64,000 bases of DNA from Planotetraspora phitsanulokensis (GCF_016863295.1 NZ_BOOP01000013.1:286243-350242), one strand, 5' to 3'; positions 7,095-15,620 are shown, counted from the stretch's first letter. Program-made: numbers and translations. Notes: generated by a model not told the origin, from the letters alone.

Positions 7095-8581
7095 CCTCAC
7101 GCCCGGACGCGCGAGCCCTCATCGTCCGGGTGCTCGACGCCCACTCGTGGAAGCCGTGGGACGAACCGCCCCTCGACCGCGCTGCCCCGGGATCGCAGTA
7201 TGCCGAGGAACTCGCCGCCGCCCGGGCCGCCACAGGCTACGACGAGGCGGTGATCACGGGGGAGGGCACGCTCGACGGCCGGCGGGTGGCCGTCGTCGCC
7301 TGCGAATTCTCCTTCCTCGCCGGGTCCATCGGCGTCGCCGCCACCGAGCGCCTGGTCCGCGCGGTCGAACGGGCCACCGCCGAGGGACTGCCGCTGCTCG
7401 CGGCCCCGGCCAGCGGCGGGACCCGCATGCAGGAGGGCGCCCTCGCCTTCGCCCAGATGGTGAAGATCACAGTCGCGGTGACGCGCCATCGCGACGCGGG
7501 CCTGCCGTACGTCGTCTATCTGCGCCATCCCACCACCGGCGGCGTCTTCGCGTCGTGGGGCTCGCTCGGCCACGTGACCGCCGCGGAGCCGGGGGCGCTC
7601 ATCGGCTTCCTGGGCCCGCGGGTCTACGAGTCGCTCTACGGCTATCCGTTCCCCGAGGACGTGCAGGTCGCCGAGAACCTGTACGCCCACGGCCTGGTCG
7701 ACGCCGTGGTGTCCGCCGAGGACGCGCGGGAGATCGCCATCAGGGCGCTCGCCGTGTTGTGCGCCCCGAGGAGGGGGCTGGTCCGTGGGCCGGAACCGGA
7801 GGACGCCGGCGAACCGGCGGAGGCGTGGGAGGCGATCATGCGCTCCCGCCGCGACGACCGGCCGGGGGTACGCAGCCTGCTCAAGCTGGGCGCCGACGAC
7901 GTCACGCCGCTCAACGGCACCGGCACGGGGGAGCACGAGCCCGGCCTGATGCTCGCCCTCGCCCGGTTCGGCGCGGCTCCCGCCGTCGTGCTGGGCCAGG
8001 ATCGCAGGCGCCAGCGGGCCGGCGCACCCCTCGGCCCGGCGGGGCTGCGGGTGGCGCGCCGCGGCATGCGTCTGGCGTCCGAACTGGGCCTGCCCCTGGT
8101 CACCGTGATCGACACGGCGGGCGCGGCGTTGTCCAAGGCCGCCGAGGAGGGCGGCCTCGCGGCGGAGATCGCCCGTTCGCTGGCCGACCTCGTCATGCTG
8201 GACGCGCCGACCGTGTGCCTGCTGCTCGGCGAGGGCGCGGGCGGAGCGGCGCTGGCCCTGCTGCCCGCCGACCGGGTCGTGTGCGCCCAGCACGGATGGT
8301 TGTCCCCACTCCCGCCGGAGGGCGCGTCGGCGATCCTCTACCGGACCGTCGACTTCGCGCCCGAGATCGCGCGGTCCCAGGGTGTCCGGGCCGCGGACCT
8401 GCTACGGGACGGCATCGTCGACCGGATCGTCCCGGAACGCCCTGACGCGGCCTACGAGCCCGAGGCCTTCTGCCGCCGGGTCGCCCGGACGCTCGAGTAC
8501 GAGATCATCGGCCTGCTCGACACGCCCGCCCCCGAGCGCCTCGCCGCTCGTCTGGAGCGCTACCGGTCGCTGGGGTCCTGA
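7091..8581 (+). CDS. Acyl-CoA carboxylase carboxyltransferase, beta and alpha halves fused
   Basis: 496 aa. The first half resembles AccD: PLLAAPASGGTRMQEG is the conserved beta-subunit loop, followed by TTGGVFASWGSLGH. No N-terminal zinc ribbon is present. The second half resembles AccA: ELGLPLVTVIDTAGA, then LLLGEGAGGAALALLPADRVV and a PEGASAILYRT motif. Together the halves would form a complete carboxyltransferase that moves a carboxyl group from biotin to an acyl-CoA. No biotin carboxylase or biotin carrier gene is visible, so it must borrow them or act as a decarboxylase-like enzyme. Coupling to the CoA-transferase suggests one acyl-CoA pathway. Its last 22 nt overlap the convergent gene. 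Confidence 0.85.
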   Translation: MTSRPDARALIVRVLDAHSWKPWDEPPLDRAAPGSQYAEELAAARAATGYDEAVITGEGTLDGRRVAVVACEFSFLAGSIGVAATERLVRAVERATAEGLPLLAAPASGGTRMQEGALAFAQMVKITVAVTRHRDAGLPYVVYLRHPTTGGVFASWGSLGHVTAAEPGALIGFLGPRVYESLYGYPFPEDVQVAENLYAHGLVDAVVSAEDAREIAIRALAVLCAPRRGLVRGPEPEDAGEPAEAWEAIMRSRRDDRPGVRSLLKLGADDVTPLNGTGTGEHEPGLMLALARFGAAPAVVLGQDRRRQRAGAPLGPAGLRVARRGMRLASELGLPLVTVIDTAGAALSKAAEEGGLAAEIARSLADLVMLDAPTVCLLLGEGAGGAALALLPADRVVCAQHGWLSPLPPEGASAILYRTVDFAPEIARSQGVRAADLLRDGIVDRIVPERPDAAYEPEAFCRRVARTLEYEIIGLLDTPAPERLAARLERYRSLGS

Positions 8582-8994
8582 TCTTCGGTGGTGGGGACGG
8601 GCACCCGCTCGACCCGGATCGAGTGCACCTCGTCCCGGGGGACGACCACCTCGTAGGCGCCGTGGTCGACCAGCCAGTAGCCGAGAGCCTCCGCCTTCAT
8701 GCCGCTGTGACCGGTGTAGGCGATGTGCAGGCCGTCGGCGTCGCCGCCGTCGTCCTCGTCCAGGACGAGGCACGGCTCGCCGCCGAACGCCCCGACCGTG
8801 CGCAGCAGTGTCAGCGACTGGAGGTCGGACCGGCGCACGCTCAGCCGCCAGTAGCTGCCGACCTTGGCGAACCCCTCGTCGGCGGACTCGCTGAACAGGA
8901 CGACGTCGTCGCTTTCCGGCCCGATGGCCGCGGCGTAGGTCTGGCCGCGGTACTCGGCGACGAACCCCAGGCCGGCCGGTTCGATGTCCGTCAT
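8560..8994 (-). CDS. Conserved hypothetical protein, acidic, coupled to upstream gene
   Basis: 144 aa, no signal peptide or membrane segment. Beta-rich, with many Asp and Glu. Recognisable pieces are GFVAEYRGQTYAA, a stretch YWRLSVRRSDLQSL and ALGYWLVDHGAYEVVVPRDEV. The ATG was chosen because it overlaps the stop of the upstream gene (ATGA). No family recognised. A small acidic protein translated directly after a basic-to-neutral partner is the layout of toxin-immunity pairs, but nothing catalytic is seen. Its 3' end overlaps the carboxyltransferase gene by 22 nt. Confidence 0.65.
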   Translation of the reverse strand: MTDIEPAGLGFVAEYRGQTYAAAIGPESDDVVLFSESADEGFAKVGSYWRLSVRRSDLQSLTLLRTVGAFGGEPCLVLDEDDGGDADGLHIAYTGHSGMKAEALGYWLVDHGAYEVVVPRDEVHSIRVERVPVPTTEDQDPSDR

Positions 8995-9449
8995 GACGCG
9001 GGCCGCCAGGTCAGGCCGTCGTAGCCGGCGAAGGAGCGTTCCCCGGCGCCGGTGAGGTGGGTGATCTCCGCCCCGGCCGGGATCGGCATCGGCATGGTGT
9101 GGAACTGGGGCACCACATGCTCCCGGGAGGTCGTGAACCCGTTGCCGGTGAACGGCGGTGAATCGCTCCAATCCCCGCCCATGTGCGGGCCGTACGGGAC
9201 GACGTAGGTGTCGATGTCACGCGCGTACCACCGCATGATGTACAGCTCGGGCACGTCCGGCGTCAGCTCCGATCCTTCGAAGCCCAGGTCGAGGGCTTCC
9301 ACGAGCGACCCGGGGGTGGTGAGGCGGCCGCAGTCCTGCACGCGGTAGACGTACCCCGAGATGATCGTCCGTTTGCTCCCCAGGTACGGCACGAGCAGCC
9401 TGGGCGGGATCACCTTTTGCATCTGTGTCCTGTGTCCCGGCTCGCTCAT
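8991..9449 (-). CDS. Conserved hypothetical protein, possible ADP-ribosyltransferase-like fold
   Basis: About 152 aa from the ATG at 9449; a second ATG at 9422 has a better AGGA site and would remove nine residues. No signal peptide. The central part reads YVYRVQD, LYIMRWYARDIDTYVVPYG, then FTTSREHVVPQF and a final GAEITHLTG. An Arg in a first strand and a later aromatic-x-Ser motif faintly recall the R-S-E layout of ADP-ribosyltransferases, but the catalytic Glu is not obvious. This is a weak suggestion only. It is coupled to the acidic protein downstream. Confidence 0.6.
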   Translation of the reverse strand: MSEPGHRTQMQKVIPPRLLVPYLGSKRTIISGYVYRVQDCGRLTTPGSLVEALDLGFEGSELTPDVPELYIMRWYARDIDTYVVPYGPHMGGDWSDSPPFTGNGFTTSREHVVPQFHTMPMPIPAGAEITHLTGAGERSFAGYDGLTWRPAS

Positions 9450-9459
9450 GGGCCCAAGT

Positions 9460-10251
9460 TTACGAGCTGGTGATTCCAAGCCGGCGATGTTCCAGTGACG
9501 GAAGGGTCCTTCGCACGGATTCGGTCAGACCAGGGTCGATCTCCCCGACCTGTACGGCGTGCCCGGGACCGAGGTCGTGCCGGACGGCGCCCATCGGATC
9601 GATCAGCATGCTGCGGCCCACGCCGAAGGAGTCGCGGGCGGACGGGTTCGGCGCCTGGCCGACGGCGACCGTCCAGGTGGTGTTCTCGATCGCCCGCGCC
9701 CTGGCCAGCGTGACCCAGTGATCCTCCTTCATCGGGCCGGAGCCCCACGCCGCGATGACCGCGAAGGCGTCGGCTCCCTGATCGACCAGTTGCCGGGCCA
9801 GCTCGGGGAATCGGATGTCGTAGCAGGTGATGAGGCCGACCCTCAGCCCGGCCAGCTCCACGACCACCGGGGCGTCTCCCGGGGCCACGATCTCGGACTC
9901 CCGGGCGCCGAACGAGTCGAACAGATGGATCTTCCGGTAGGCGCCGACGAGCCGTCCCGTCCGGTCCAGGGCGACGGCCGTGTTGTAGACGCGACCCCCC
10001 TCGGCCGGTTCGAACACCCCCGCGATGACGGCCGTGCCGTGCTCCCTGGCCGCCTCGGCGAGCCCGGTGACGAACGGGCCGTCGAGAGGCTCGGCCGCCT
10101 CGGTGACACCCCTGCCGAAACGCGTAAGCGTCGACTCGGGGAAGACGGCCAGGTCGGCGCCCGCCGCCCGGGCGAGCGCCTCACGAACGGTCTCGAGGTT
10201 CGTCTTCGGATCGTGGTCGACGGGGATCTGGCACAGGGCTATGCGGGTCAC
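9460..10251 (-). CDS. Carbon-nitrogen hydrolase (nitrilase superfamily)
   Basis: 263 aa, the normal size for a single-domain nitrilase-fold amidase. The catalytic triad is plain: Glu39 in FPES, Lys107 in YRKIHLFD and Cys143 in ITCYDIRFPE. The sequence around these sites looks most like omega-amidase/Nit-type deaminated-glutathione or small-amide hydrolases; the natural substrate is uncertain. It acts in the cytoplasm. The GTG start lies 71 nt inside the 3' end of the upstream DUF418 gene in a different frame, so the two are probably cotranscribed. Confidence 0.9.
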   Translation of the reverse strand: MTRIALCQIPVDHDPKTNLETVREALARAAGADLAVFPESTLTRFGRGVTEAAEPLDGPFVTGLAEAAREHGTAVIAGVFEPAEGGRVYNTAVALDRTGRLVGAYRKIHLFDSFGARESEIVAPGDAPVVVELAGLRVGLITCYDIRFPELARQLVDQGADAFAVIAAWGSGPMKEDHWVTLARARAIENTTWTVAVGQAPNPSARDSFGVGRSMLIDPMGAVRHDLGPGHAVQVGEIDPGLTESVRRTLPSLEHRRLGITSS

Positions 10252-11167
10252 GTGTCCCAGTCTGCCGGTTGGCGACCGGTTCCCACCAGGTGAGGCATCG
10301 CCAGATCCATTCGAGGGGGCCGTACCGGTAGCGCGTCAGCCACCATCGGCTGAACGCGGCCTGCGCGACGAGCGTGACGACGGTCACCGCGATGACGGCC
10401 GAGCCAGTGTCGTCCACGCGCAGCAGGGGCGCCGCGGCCAGGATGGCGGCCGTGCTGCTCACGTAGTTGGTCAGCGCCATCCTGCCGAGTGCCTCGAAGA
10501 GGGCGGTCCGCCGTACGGCCAGCAGGAAGCCCGTGCCGTACGCGGCCGCGCCGCACAGGGCCGCCGCCTGGTAGACCCCGCCGCCGGGCGGTGAATGGTT
10601 CCACCACCACGTCAGCAGCACGGCGAGCACCGCGCTCGTCCCGAACACGACCGGCGACGCCAGGCGGCCGGCAGCGCCGTACCCGACGGTGGCGAGGCCC
10701 AGCAGGAACAGCGCGGCGATCAGCACATACGGCCTGCCCGTGACCATCGCGGCGACCATCGTGCCCGTGCCGGCGAGCAGCACGAGCGGCCTGGGGAGGA
10801 AGCTCGCCGGGAGCAGGACGGTGACGCCGAGGATCGCGTACGGCAGCAGCACCTCTCCCGGCTCGATCCGCGTGTGGACGGCGCCGAGCAGGGCGAGGAC
10901 GGCGAGCCGGCGCAGCAGCACCAGCCGCGGACGAGGCGTCCGCGAACCGGCCGACTGCAGGAAGAGGGCGAAGCCCATGCCGAAGAGGAACGCGAAGATC
11001 GGATAGAAGCGGCTCTGGAACAGGTTGCCCATCACCCAGTCGACGGACGTCGCCTTCCGGTAGGCGAGCGTGTGCTGCCAGGTGTTGACGAGCATGATCC
11101 CGCAGATCGCGAGTCCGCGGAGCGCGTCGAGCGAGCGGACGCGGCCGGTCACCGCGGAGTGGTTCAT
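10181..11167 (-). CDS. DUF418 family membrane protein
   Basis: 328 aa. Starts RVRSLDALRGLAICGIMLVN, the signature opening of DUF418/acyltransferase-3-like membrane proteins, followed by about eight hydrophobic segments. The C-terminal RYGPLEWIWRCLTWW is the DUF418 signature. The last 30 residues are a charged, Pro/Arg-rich tail produced where the gene runs over the nitrilase start. Function of the family is not established; a role in transferring acyl groups across the membrane is a guess from its relatives. The ATG is the first that keeps the conserved N-terminus. Confidence 0.8.
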   Translation of the reverse strand: MNHSAVTGRVRSLDALRGLAICGIMLVNTWQHTLAYRKATSVDWVMGNLFQSRFYPIFAFLFGMGFALFLQSAGSRTPRPRLVLLRRLAVLALLGAVHTRIEPGEVLLPYAILGVTVLLPASFLPRPLVLLAGTGTMVAAMVTGRPYVLIAALFLLGLATVGYGAAGRLASPVVFGTSAVLAVLLTWWWNHSPPGGGVYQAAALCGAAAYGTGFLLAVRRTALFEALGRMALTNYVSSTAAILAAAPLLRVDDTGSAVIAVTVVTLVAQAAFSRWWLTRYRYGPLEWIWRCLTWWEPVANRQTGTRDPHSPVPDPRRPRSEDEPRDRS

Positions 11168-11198
11168 ACAGCCCAGTCCACCACGGACCTGTCGCCGA

Positions 11199-12890
11199 TC
11201 ACGAGATTCTGACGATCTGGAAGCCCGCGTCGGCGAGGATCCCCGGCAGGCTCCGCACGGTGTCGCGGTCCTTCTCCCTGGCCTCCGCCGACAACCTGTC
11301 CCAGCTGTCGAGGTCGGGGTGCCTCCTGCGCTCGGCATCCCTCATCGGGCCCCAGGTCCAGCCGTTCCTGATCAGGTCCTTCAGCCAGCGCTCGTGCTCC
11401 ATCTGCGAGAGCTGTTCGATCTCGTGGTCCTTGAAGGCGAAGGCGAGGTCCGGTTCGACCCGGGGGGCGAGCGCGCAGCCGATGGCGGCGAGTTTGCGGC
11501 CGATGTCCTCCGCCTGCGCCCGGTTGGCGGCCTTCAGGCGCGGCGGCAGCGCGTCCCAGCCGACCATGGAGACGTTCGCGGCGGGACCGGTGTGCCGGGC
11601 GGTGTTGACGAGGAGGTAGTTCTCGTGGATCGCCCGCGCCAGCGTCTCCACCAGATCCTCGGCGATCAGCCGGGGATCGCCCGCGGCCTCGTTGATCGCG
11701 AAGATGCGCAGGGCCCCGGACAGTCCCTCGAGCAGCCGGACGTCGTCGAAGGCGCTGCCGAACGTGGCCGTCTGCTCGACCCGCACGACGAGCGAGCCGG
11801 GGCCGCAGCACCACAACCTCAGCGAGGTGAGCGCCGTCTTGAGCGCCAGGTCCTGGTCGGCGTAGCAGACGAACACCCGCTGCGGCGTCTCTCCGGGGAG
11901 CAGATCGGTCAGCGGCAGGTCGCCGGGCGCGACGTCGTGACACGTCAGCGCGCACACCTCGCCGATGAACTCGAACCTCTGGCACAGGGCGGGCGCGGCC
12001 TGGCTCGCGCGGGTGTCGATCACCGTCACCGGCAGGCGGCGCGGGGACGAGCCCTGGAGCCGTCGCCGCCTGGCGATCTCGGTGAGCAGGCTGCGGCCGA
12101 ACGCGTCGAGACCGATCACCACGATGGGGCGGTCGTTCACGATGGGGTGCTGTTCGAGCAGGACGCGGGCGGCCAGTTCGTCGAGGTTGAAGAAGTCGAG
12201 GCGCAGGCGCGGCGTGCCGGGAAGGCTGAGCCGCCGCGCCCGGAACGCGGCGCACAGATCGGGGTCCGATATGTGTGCGTACGCGGAGAGGGGATGCCGC
12301 TCACCGATCCTGGGCATGCCGTGCGCGGCCAGCGCGATGGCGGTGTTCACGGAGCTGTCGGATTCACATGCGTACAACACCGACGCCCGGTGCACGCCGG
12401 CCGCCCGCAGGGTGGACGGGCTCCGCGCGTCCCCGTTGACGTAGAGCACCTTCCCGTCGCCCATGGGAGGGGTGGCGGAGGAGCCGATCATCACGATTCG
12501 CTCGCTCGTGCGGCGGAGTTTCTCGACCAGGGCGATCGCGACGGCCCCGGATCCGCATACGACGACGTGGTCGCGGGATTCACGCGCCCGTATCCGCCGC
12601 ATTTCCGATGAAAGGAGCAGTCGTGCGCCTTCGACCAGTGTGTAAACGGTGACCCCCGGTGCGGCGAACCGGGCGAATTCCAGCGCGCCGGGGAGGGGAC
12701 CGCTCCCCCCGAGAGGAGCGGAGTCGAAGACGAACAGCTGGAGGTCCCAGTAGAGGAGGTCGAGGCGGGTGGGGGGCGGGCCGTCGATGTACGGCGCGTA
12801 GGCGGCCATCCCGATGTACCCGGCCGCCAGCGCCGCGAGCCCGAGGAGCACGAAGGTGACACGTACCACAAAGGTCGCGGAAAACGTCAT
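11199..12890 (-). CDS. Membrane-anchored double TrkA-N-like protein with C-terminal RyR domain
   Basis: 563 aa. One clear N-terminal transmembrane helix (residues 9-31) and a weaker hydrophobic stretch at 70-90. A first Rossmann domain starts with DHVVVCGSGAVAIALVEKL (about 107-125), a second with PIVVIGLDAFGRSLL (about 255-270); both resemble TrkA-N/RCK nucleotide-binding domains. The last 80 residues (from about 482) read EQLSQMEHERWLKDLIRNGW..GPMRD, then LPGILADAGFQIVR: the RyR domain known from ryanodine receptors and from some prokaryotic K+-channel-like proteins. No pore selectivity filter is visible, so this is probably a sensor or regulator rather than a channel. The ATG has a GGAAGAGAGG site upstream. 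Confidence 0.85.
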   Translation of the reverse strand: MTFSATFVVRVTFVLLGLAALAAGYIGMAAYAPYIDGPPPTRLDLLYWDLQLFVFDSAPLGGSGPLPGALEFARFAAPGVTVYTLVEGARLLLSSEMRRIRARESRDHVVVCGSGAVAIALVEKLRRTSERIVMIGSSATPPMGDGKVLYVNGDARSPSTLRAAGVHRASVLYACESDSSVNTAIALAAHGMPRIGERHPLSAYAHISDPDLCAAFRARRLSLPGTPRLRLDFFNLDELAARVLLEQHPIVNDRPIVVIGLDAFGRSLLTEIARRRRLQGSSPRRLPVTVIDTRASQAAPALCQRFEFIGEVCALTCHDVAPGDLPLTDLLPGETPQRVFVCYADQDLALKTALTSLRLWCCGPGSLVVRVEQTATFGSAFDDVRLLEGLSGALRIFAINEAAGDPRLIAEDLVETLARAIHENYLLVNTARHTGPAANVSMVGWDALPPRLKAANRAQAEDIGRKLAAIGCALAPRVEPDLAFAFKDHEIEQLSQMEHERWLKDLIRNGWTWGPMRDAERRRHPDLDSWDRLSAEAREKDRDTVRSLPGILADAGFQIVRIS

Positions 12891-12910
12891 TCCTCTCTTC
12901 CTTCGCTGAG

Positions 12911-12922
12911 TGGCACGTGCCA
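12911..12922. promoter_or_regulatory. Perfect 12-bp palindrome upstream of the RyR-domain gene
   Basis: TGGCACGTGCCA is its own complement and starts 21 nt upstream of the RyR gene start, in the 220-nt gap between this gene and the divergent aminotransferase. It is a candidate operator for one or both genes; the cognate regulator is unknown. Confidence 0.45.
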
Positions 12923-13110
12923 AACGAGCTGTCTTTAGAAAGTAACCCGGCGAAACGGGCCGATCTAGAGCTGTCATCCGCGAAGCGCGGCAATCACGAC
13001 AAATCCCGTCTTTAATGCCTAATAGGTAAATGTCCCTAGATGTCGGAACGAGTCGCGAAGGCGGTCCTCCGGGGGTGGGGGCCGCGTGCCGCCGGGCATA
13101 AAGTGGCCGC

Positions 13111-14274
13111 GTGGAAGAGCCGCTGGTGGGACGGATGCGCGAGTTCGGCACGACCGTCTTCGCGACGATGACGAAATTGGCCATGGACACGGGGGCGATC
13201 AACCTCGGCCAGGGCTTCCCCGACACCGACGGGCCCGCCCGCATGCTGGAGCGCGCCGTCGACGCCATCAGGGGCGGGCTGAACCAGTACCCGCCGGGTC
13301 CCGGCGTCCCGGAGTTGCGGCAGGCCGTCTCCGACCACCGCAAGGACTGGTACGGCCTGGCCTACGACCCCGGCACCGAGGTGCTGGTCACGGTCGGCGC
13401 GACGGAGGCGATCGCGGCCGCCGTGCTCGCCGTCTGCGAGCCGGGAGACGAAGTGATCGTCTTCGAGCCCTTCTACGACTCCTACGGTGCGGCCGTGGCG
13501 CTCGCGGGAGCCGTGCGCAGGCCCGTGACCCTGCGGGTGGACGCCGGCCGCTTCACCTTCGACCCCGCGGAGCTGGCCGCCGCCGTCGGTCCCCGGACCA
13601 GGGCCGTGCTGGTCAACTCGCCGCACAACCCCACGGGGACCGTCTTCACCCGGGCGGAACTCGAGGAGATCGCCGCGGTCTGCAGGGACCACGACCTGAT
13701 CGCCGTCACCGACGAGGTCTACGAGCATCTGACCTTCGACGACGTCGAGCACATCCCCCTCGCGACGCTTCCCGGCATGCGGGAGCGGACGATCATGATC
13801 TCGTCGGCGGGCAAGAGCTTCAGCGTGACCGGCTGGAAGACCGGCTGGATCTGCGCGCCCCCGTCGCTCACGCGGGCGGTCCAGACCGTCAAGCAGTTCC
13901 TGACCTTCACCTCCAGCGCGCCCTGGCAGCTGGCCGTGGCGTACGCGCTGCGCGAGGAGATGGAGTGGGTGGCCGCGCAGCGGGCCGCTCTGCAGGCCAA
14001 GCGCGACCGGCTGGCGGCCGGGTTGCGGACGGCCGGATTCGACGTCCTGCGGCCCGCCGGCACCTACTTCGTCCAGACCGACATCCGCCCGCTGGGGTTC
14101 GACGACGGCATGGAGTTCGCCATGCGCCTGCCCGAGCTGGCGGGCGTGGTCGCGATCCCCACCCAGGTCTTCTACGACCGCCCGGAGCGCGGGCGCCACT
14201 TCGTGCGCTTCGCCTTCTGCAAGAGGGACGAGGTCATCGACGAGGCCGTCGCGCGCCTGCTGCGACTTGGCTGA
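13111..14274 (+). CDS. PLP-dependent aminotransferase, class I/II (DapC-like)
   Basis: 387 aa, full length for the fold-type I aminotransferases. NSPHNPTGTVF is the cofactor-binding Asn motif, VTDEVYEHL supplies the Asp-x-x-Tyr pair, and SAGKSFSVTGWKTGW carries the Schiff-base Lys. The C-terminal RFAFCKRDEV holds the substrate-carboxylate Arg. The closest families are N-succinyldiaminopimelate aminotransferase (DapC) and kynurenine/methionine aminotransferases; I cannot separate them by eye. The GTG start is preceded by TAAAGT ending six nt upstream and by no Shine-Dalgarno, so the mRNA is probably leaderless. Confidence 0.9.
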   Translation: MEEPLVGRMREFGTTVFATMTKLAMDTGAINLGQGFPDTDGPARMLERAVDAIRGGLNQYPPGPGVPELRQAVSDHRKDWYGLAYDPGTEVLVTVGATEAIAAAVLAVCEPGDEVIVFEPFYDSYGAAVALAGAVRRPVTLRVDAGRFTFDPAELAAAVGPRTRAVLVNSPHNPTGTVFTRAELEEIAAVCRDHDLIAVTDEVYEHLTFDDVEHIPLATLPGMRERTIMISSAGKSFSVTGWKTGWICAPPSLTRAVQTVKQFLTFTSSAPWQLAVAYALREEMEWVAAQRAALQAKRDRLAAGLRTAGFDVLRPAGTYFVQTDIRPLGFDDGMEFAMRLPELAGVVAIPTQVFYDRPERGRHFVRFAFCKRDEVIDEAVARLLRLG

Positions 14275-14352
14275 AATCCGCCTGTGGGACGCCTGTGAAG
14301 TGCTTGCATGGACTTGGCACCGTTTTTAACCGGGCGTTAAGGTTTCAAGGTC

Positions 14353-15210
14353 ATGAATTGGAAGCGCAAGGTCAACTCGAAACTCGTCGGACTGACCGGG
14401 TACACGATCAAGCGGCCCGACTCCATCCCCGAGACGTTCATGCGGATGCCGAACGACGCCGTGCGGCCCCCGGCCGATCGTGAGAACGACCGCCTCCTGC
14501 GTGACCCCGTGTTCGTGTTGTCCTCGGTGCGGTCCGGGTCGACGTTGCTGCGCGTCATGCTGAACTGCCACTCCCAGATCCACGCGCCCCACGAACTGCA
14601 CGTGCGCCGCCTGTCGGTGAACCTCCCCACCGAGCCGTTACGCCAGGCGATGGACACCCTCGGGCACACGCAGAGCGACATCGAGCACATCCTCTGGGAC
14701 CGGATGCTGCACCGAGAGCTCGCCAGGAGCGGCAAGCGCATCCTCGTGGAGAAGACGCCGAGCAACGTCTTCGCCTGGCGGCGCATCTCGACGTGCTGGC
14801 CGGAGGCCCGGTTCATCTTCCTGATCAGGCACCCGATGTCGATCGCCCAGTCCTGGTCGGAGGCCGATCCCGAGCGGCGCCCTCCCGAGGAGGCCGTCCG
14901 GCACACCCTGAACTACATGACGTACCTGGAGAACGCCAGGAACCGGCTGAAGGGGCTGACCGTACGGTACGAGGAGCTCACGGACGAGCCGGAGACCCAG
15001 CTGAGGAGGATCTGCGACTTCCTCGGAGTGGAGTGGGAGCCGGCCATGTTGCGGTACGGCGACCGGCAGGACGGGGAGTTCGTCAAGGGCATCGGCGACT
15101 GGCGGGAGAAGATCCGCTCCGGCACCGTCCAGCGGGGACGCACTCTCCCGTCCCCCGAGGACGTGCCGGAGGCGCTCCACGACATCAGCCGTAAATGGGA
15201 CTACATGTAG
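14353..15210 (+). CDS. PAPS-dependent sulfotransferase
   Basis: 285 aa, no signal peptide. FVLSSVRSGSTLL (about residues 54-66) is the 5'-phosphosulfate loop that binds PAPS, and FIFLIRHPMSIAQSW (about 155-169) is the 3'-phosphate motif with its Arg and Ser. A charged C-terminus follows. These show a Sulfotransfer_3-type enzyme that moves sulfate from PAPS to a hydroxyl or amine acceptor in the cytoplasm. The acceptor is unknown; no biosynthetic genes flank it. AAGG about ten nt upstream serves as ribosome binding site. Confidence 0.85.
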   Translation: MNWKRKVNSKLVGLTGYTIKRPDSIPETFMRMPNDAVRPPADRENDRLLRDPVFVLSSVRSGSTLLRVMLNCHSQIHAPHELHVRRLSVNLPTEPLRQAMDTLGHTQSDIEHILWDRMLHRELARSGKRILVEKTPSNVFAWRRISTCWPEARFIFLIRHPMSIAQSWSEADPERRPPEEAVRHTLNYMTYLENARNRLKGLTVRYEELTDEPETQLRRICDFLGVEWEPAMLRYGDRQDGEFVKGIGDWREKIRSGTVQRGRTLPSPEDVPEALHDISRKWDYM

Positions 15211-15217
15211 GGCGCGC

Positions 15218-15556
15218 TCAGTCGCGGTTGTTGTGCAGGGCGCGCGTGAGCACGTAGGCCAGGTTCACCACGGCGAGGACGCCGAAGACGAGCATGAGGC
15301 CGAGCGTGCCCGGCACGTTGGAGGACACGATCGCCACGAGGGGGATGGCCAACGCCAGCGAACCCAGGCCGAGCGTCATCTGCGCCCAGTCGAGCGGCGG
15401 GCGCTTGCCCTTCTTCTCGGCCAGCCGTGAGTCGATCACGGCGTTGACCCTGTCGACGAGCGATTCGGCCAGCTCCATCTCGTACTGAGGGCCGAGCTCG
15501 CGGCGGGCGGCGAAGGCCGCGCCTACTTCGTTGGGTTCCAGCTTCTCGGGGGGCAT
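15218..15556 (-). CDS. Small two-helix membrane protein
   Basis: 112 aa. Residues 1-58 are hydrophilic and helical (ELAESLVDRVNAVIDSRLAEKKGKR); residues about 60-105 form two transmembrane helices separated by a short turn. The type is widespread in actinobacteria as an uncharacterised protein with a cytosolic helix and a C-terminal membrane hairpin. Convergent with the sulfotransferase (7-nt gap) and divergent from carbamate kinase. No function known. Confidence 0.75.
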   Translation of the reverse strand: MPPEKLEPNEVGAAFAARRELGPQYEMELAESLVDRVNAVIDSRLAEKKGKRPPLDWAQMTLGLGSLALAIPLVAIVSSNVPGTLGLMLVFGVLAVVNLAYVLTRALHNNRD

Positions 15557-15620
15557 AGATCGATTCTGCCGTCATTTCGCGCCACTGCGGCAGATCCGCG
15601 CCAAGGATGCGAAGGCTTGC

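Noticed and set aside
7097..8293. 398-codon frame antisense to the carboxyltransferase
   Set aside because: Low-complexity Gly/Arg/His composition and no motif; the sense frame has full domain signatures.
11070..12611. 513-codon frame antisense to the RyR-domain gene
   Set aside because: No ribosome binding site, no domain, and the opposite strand carries conserved Rossmann and RyR motifs.
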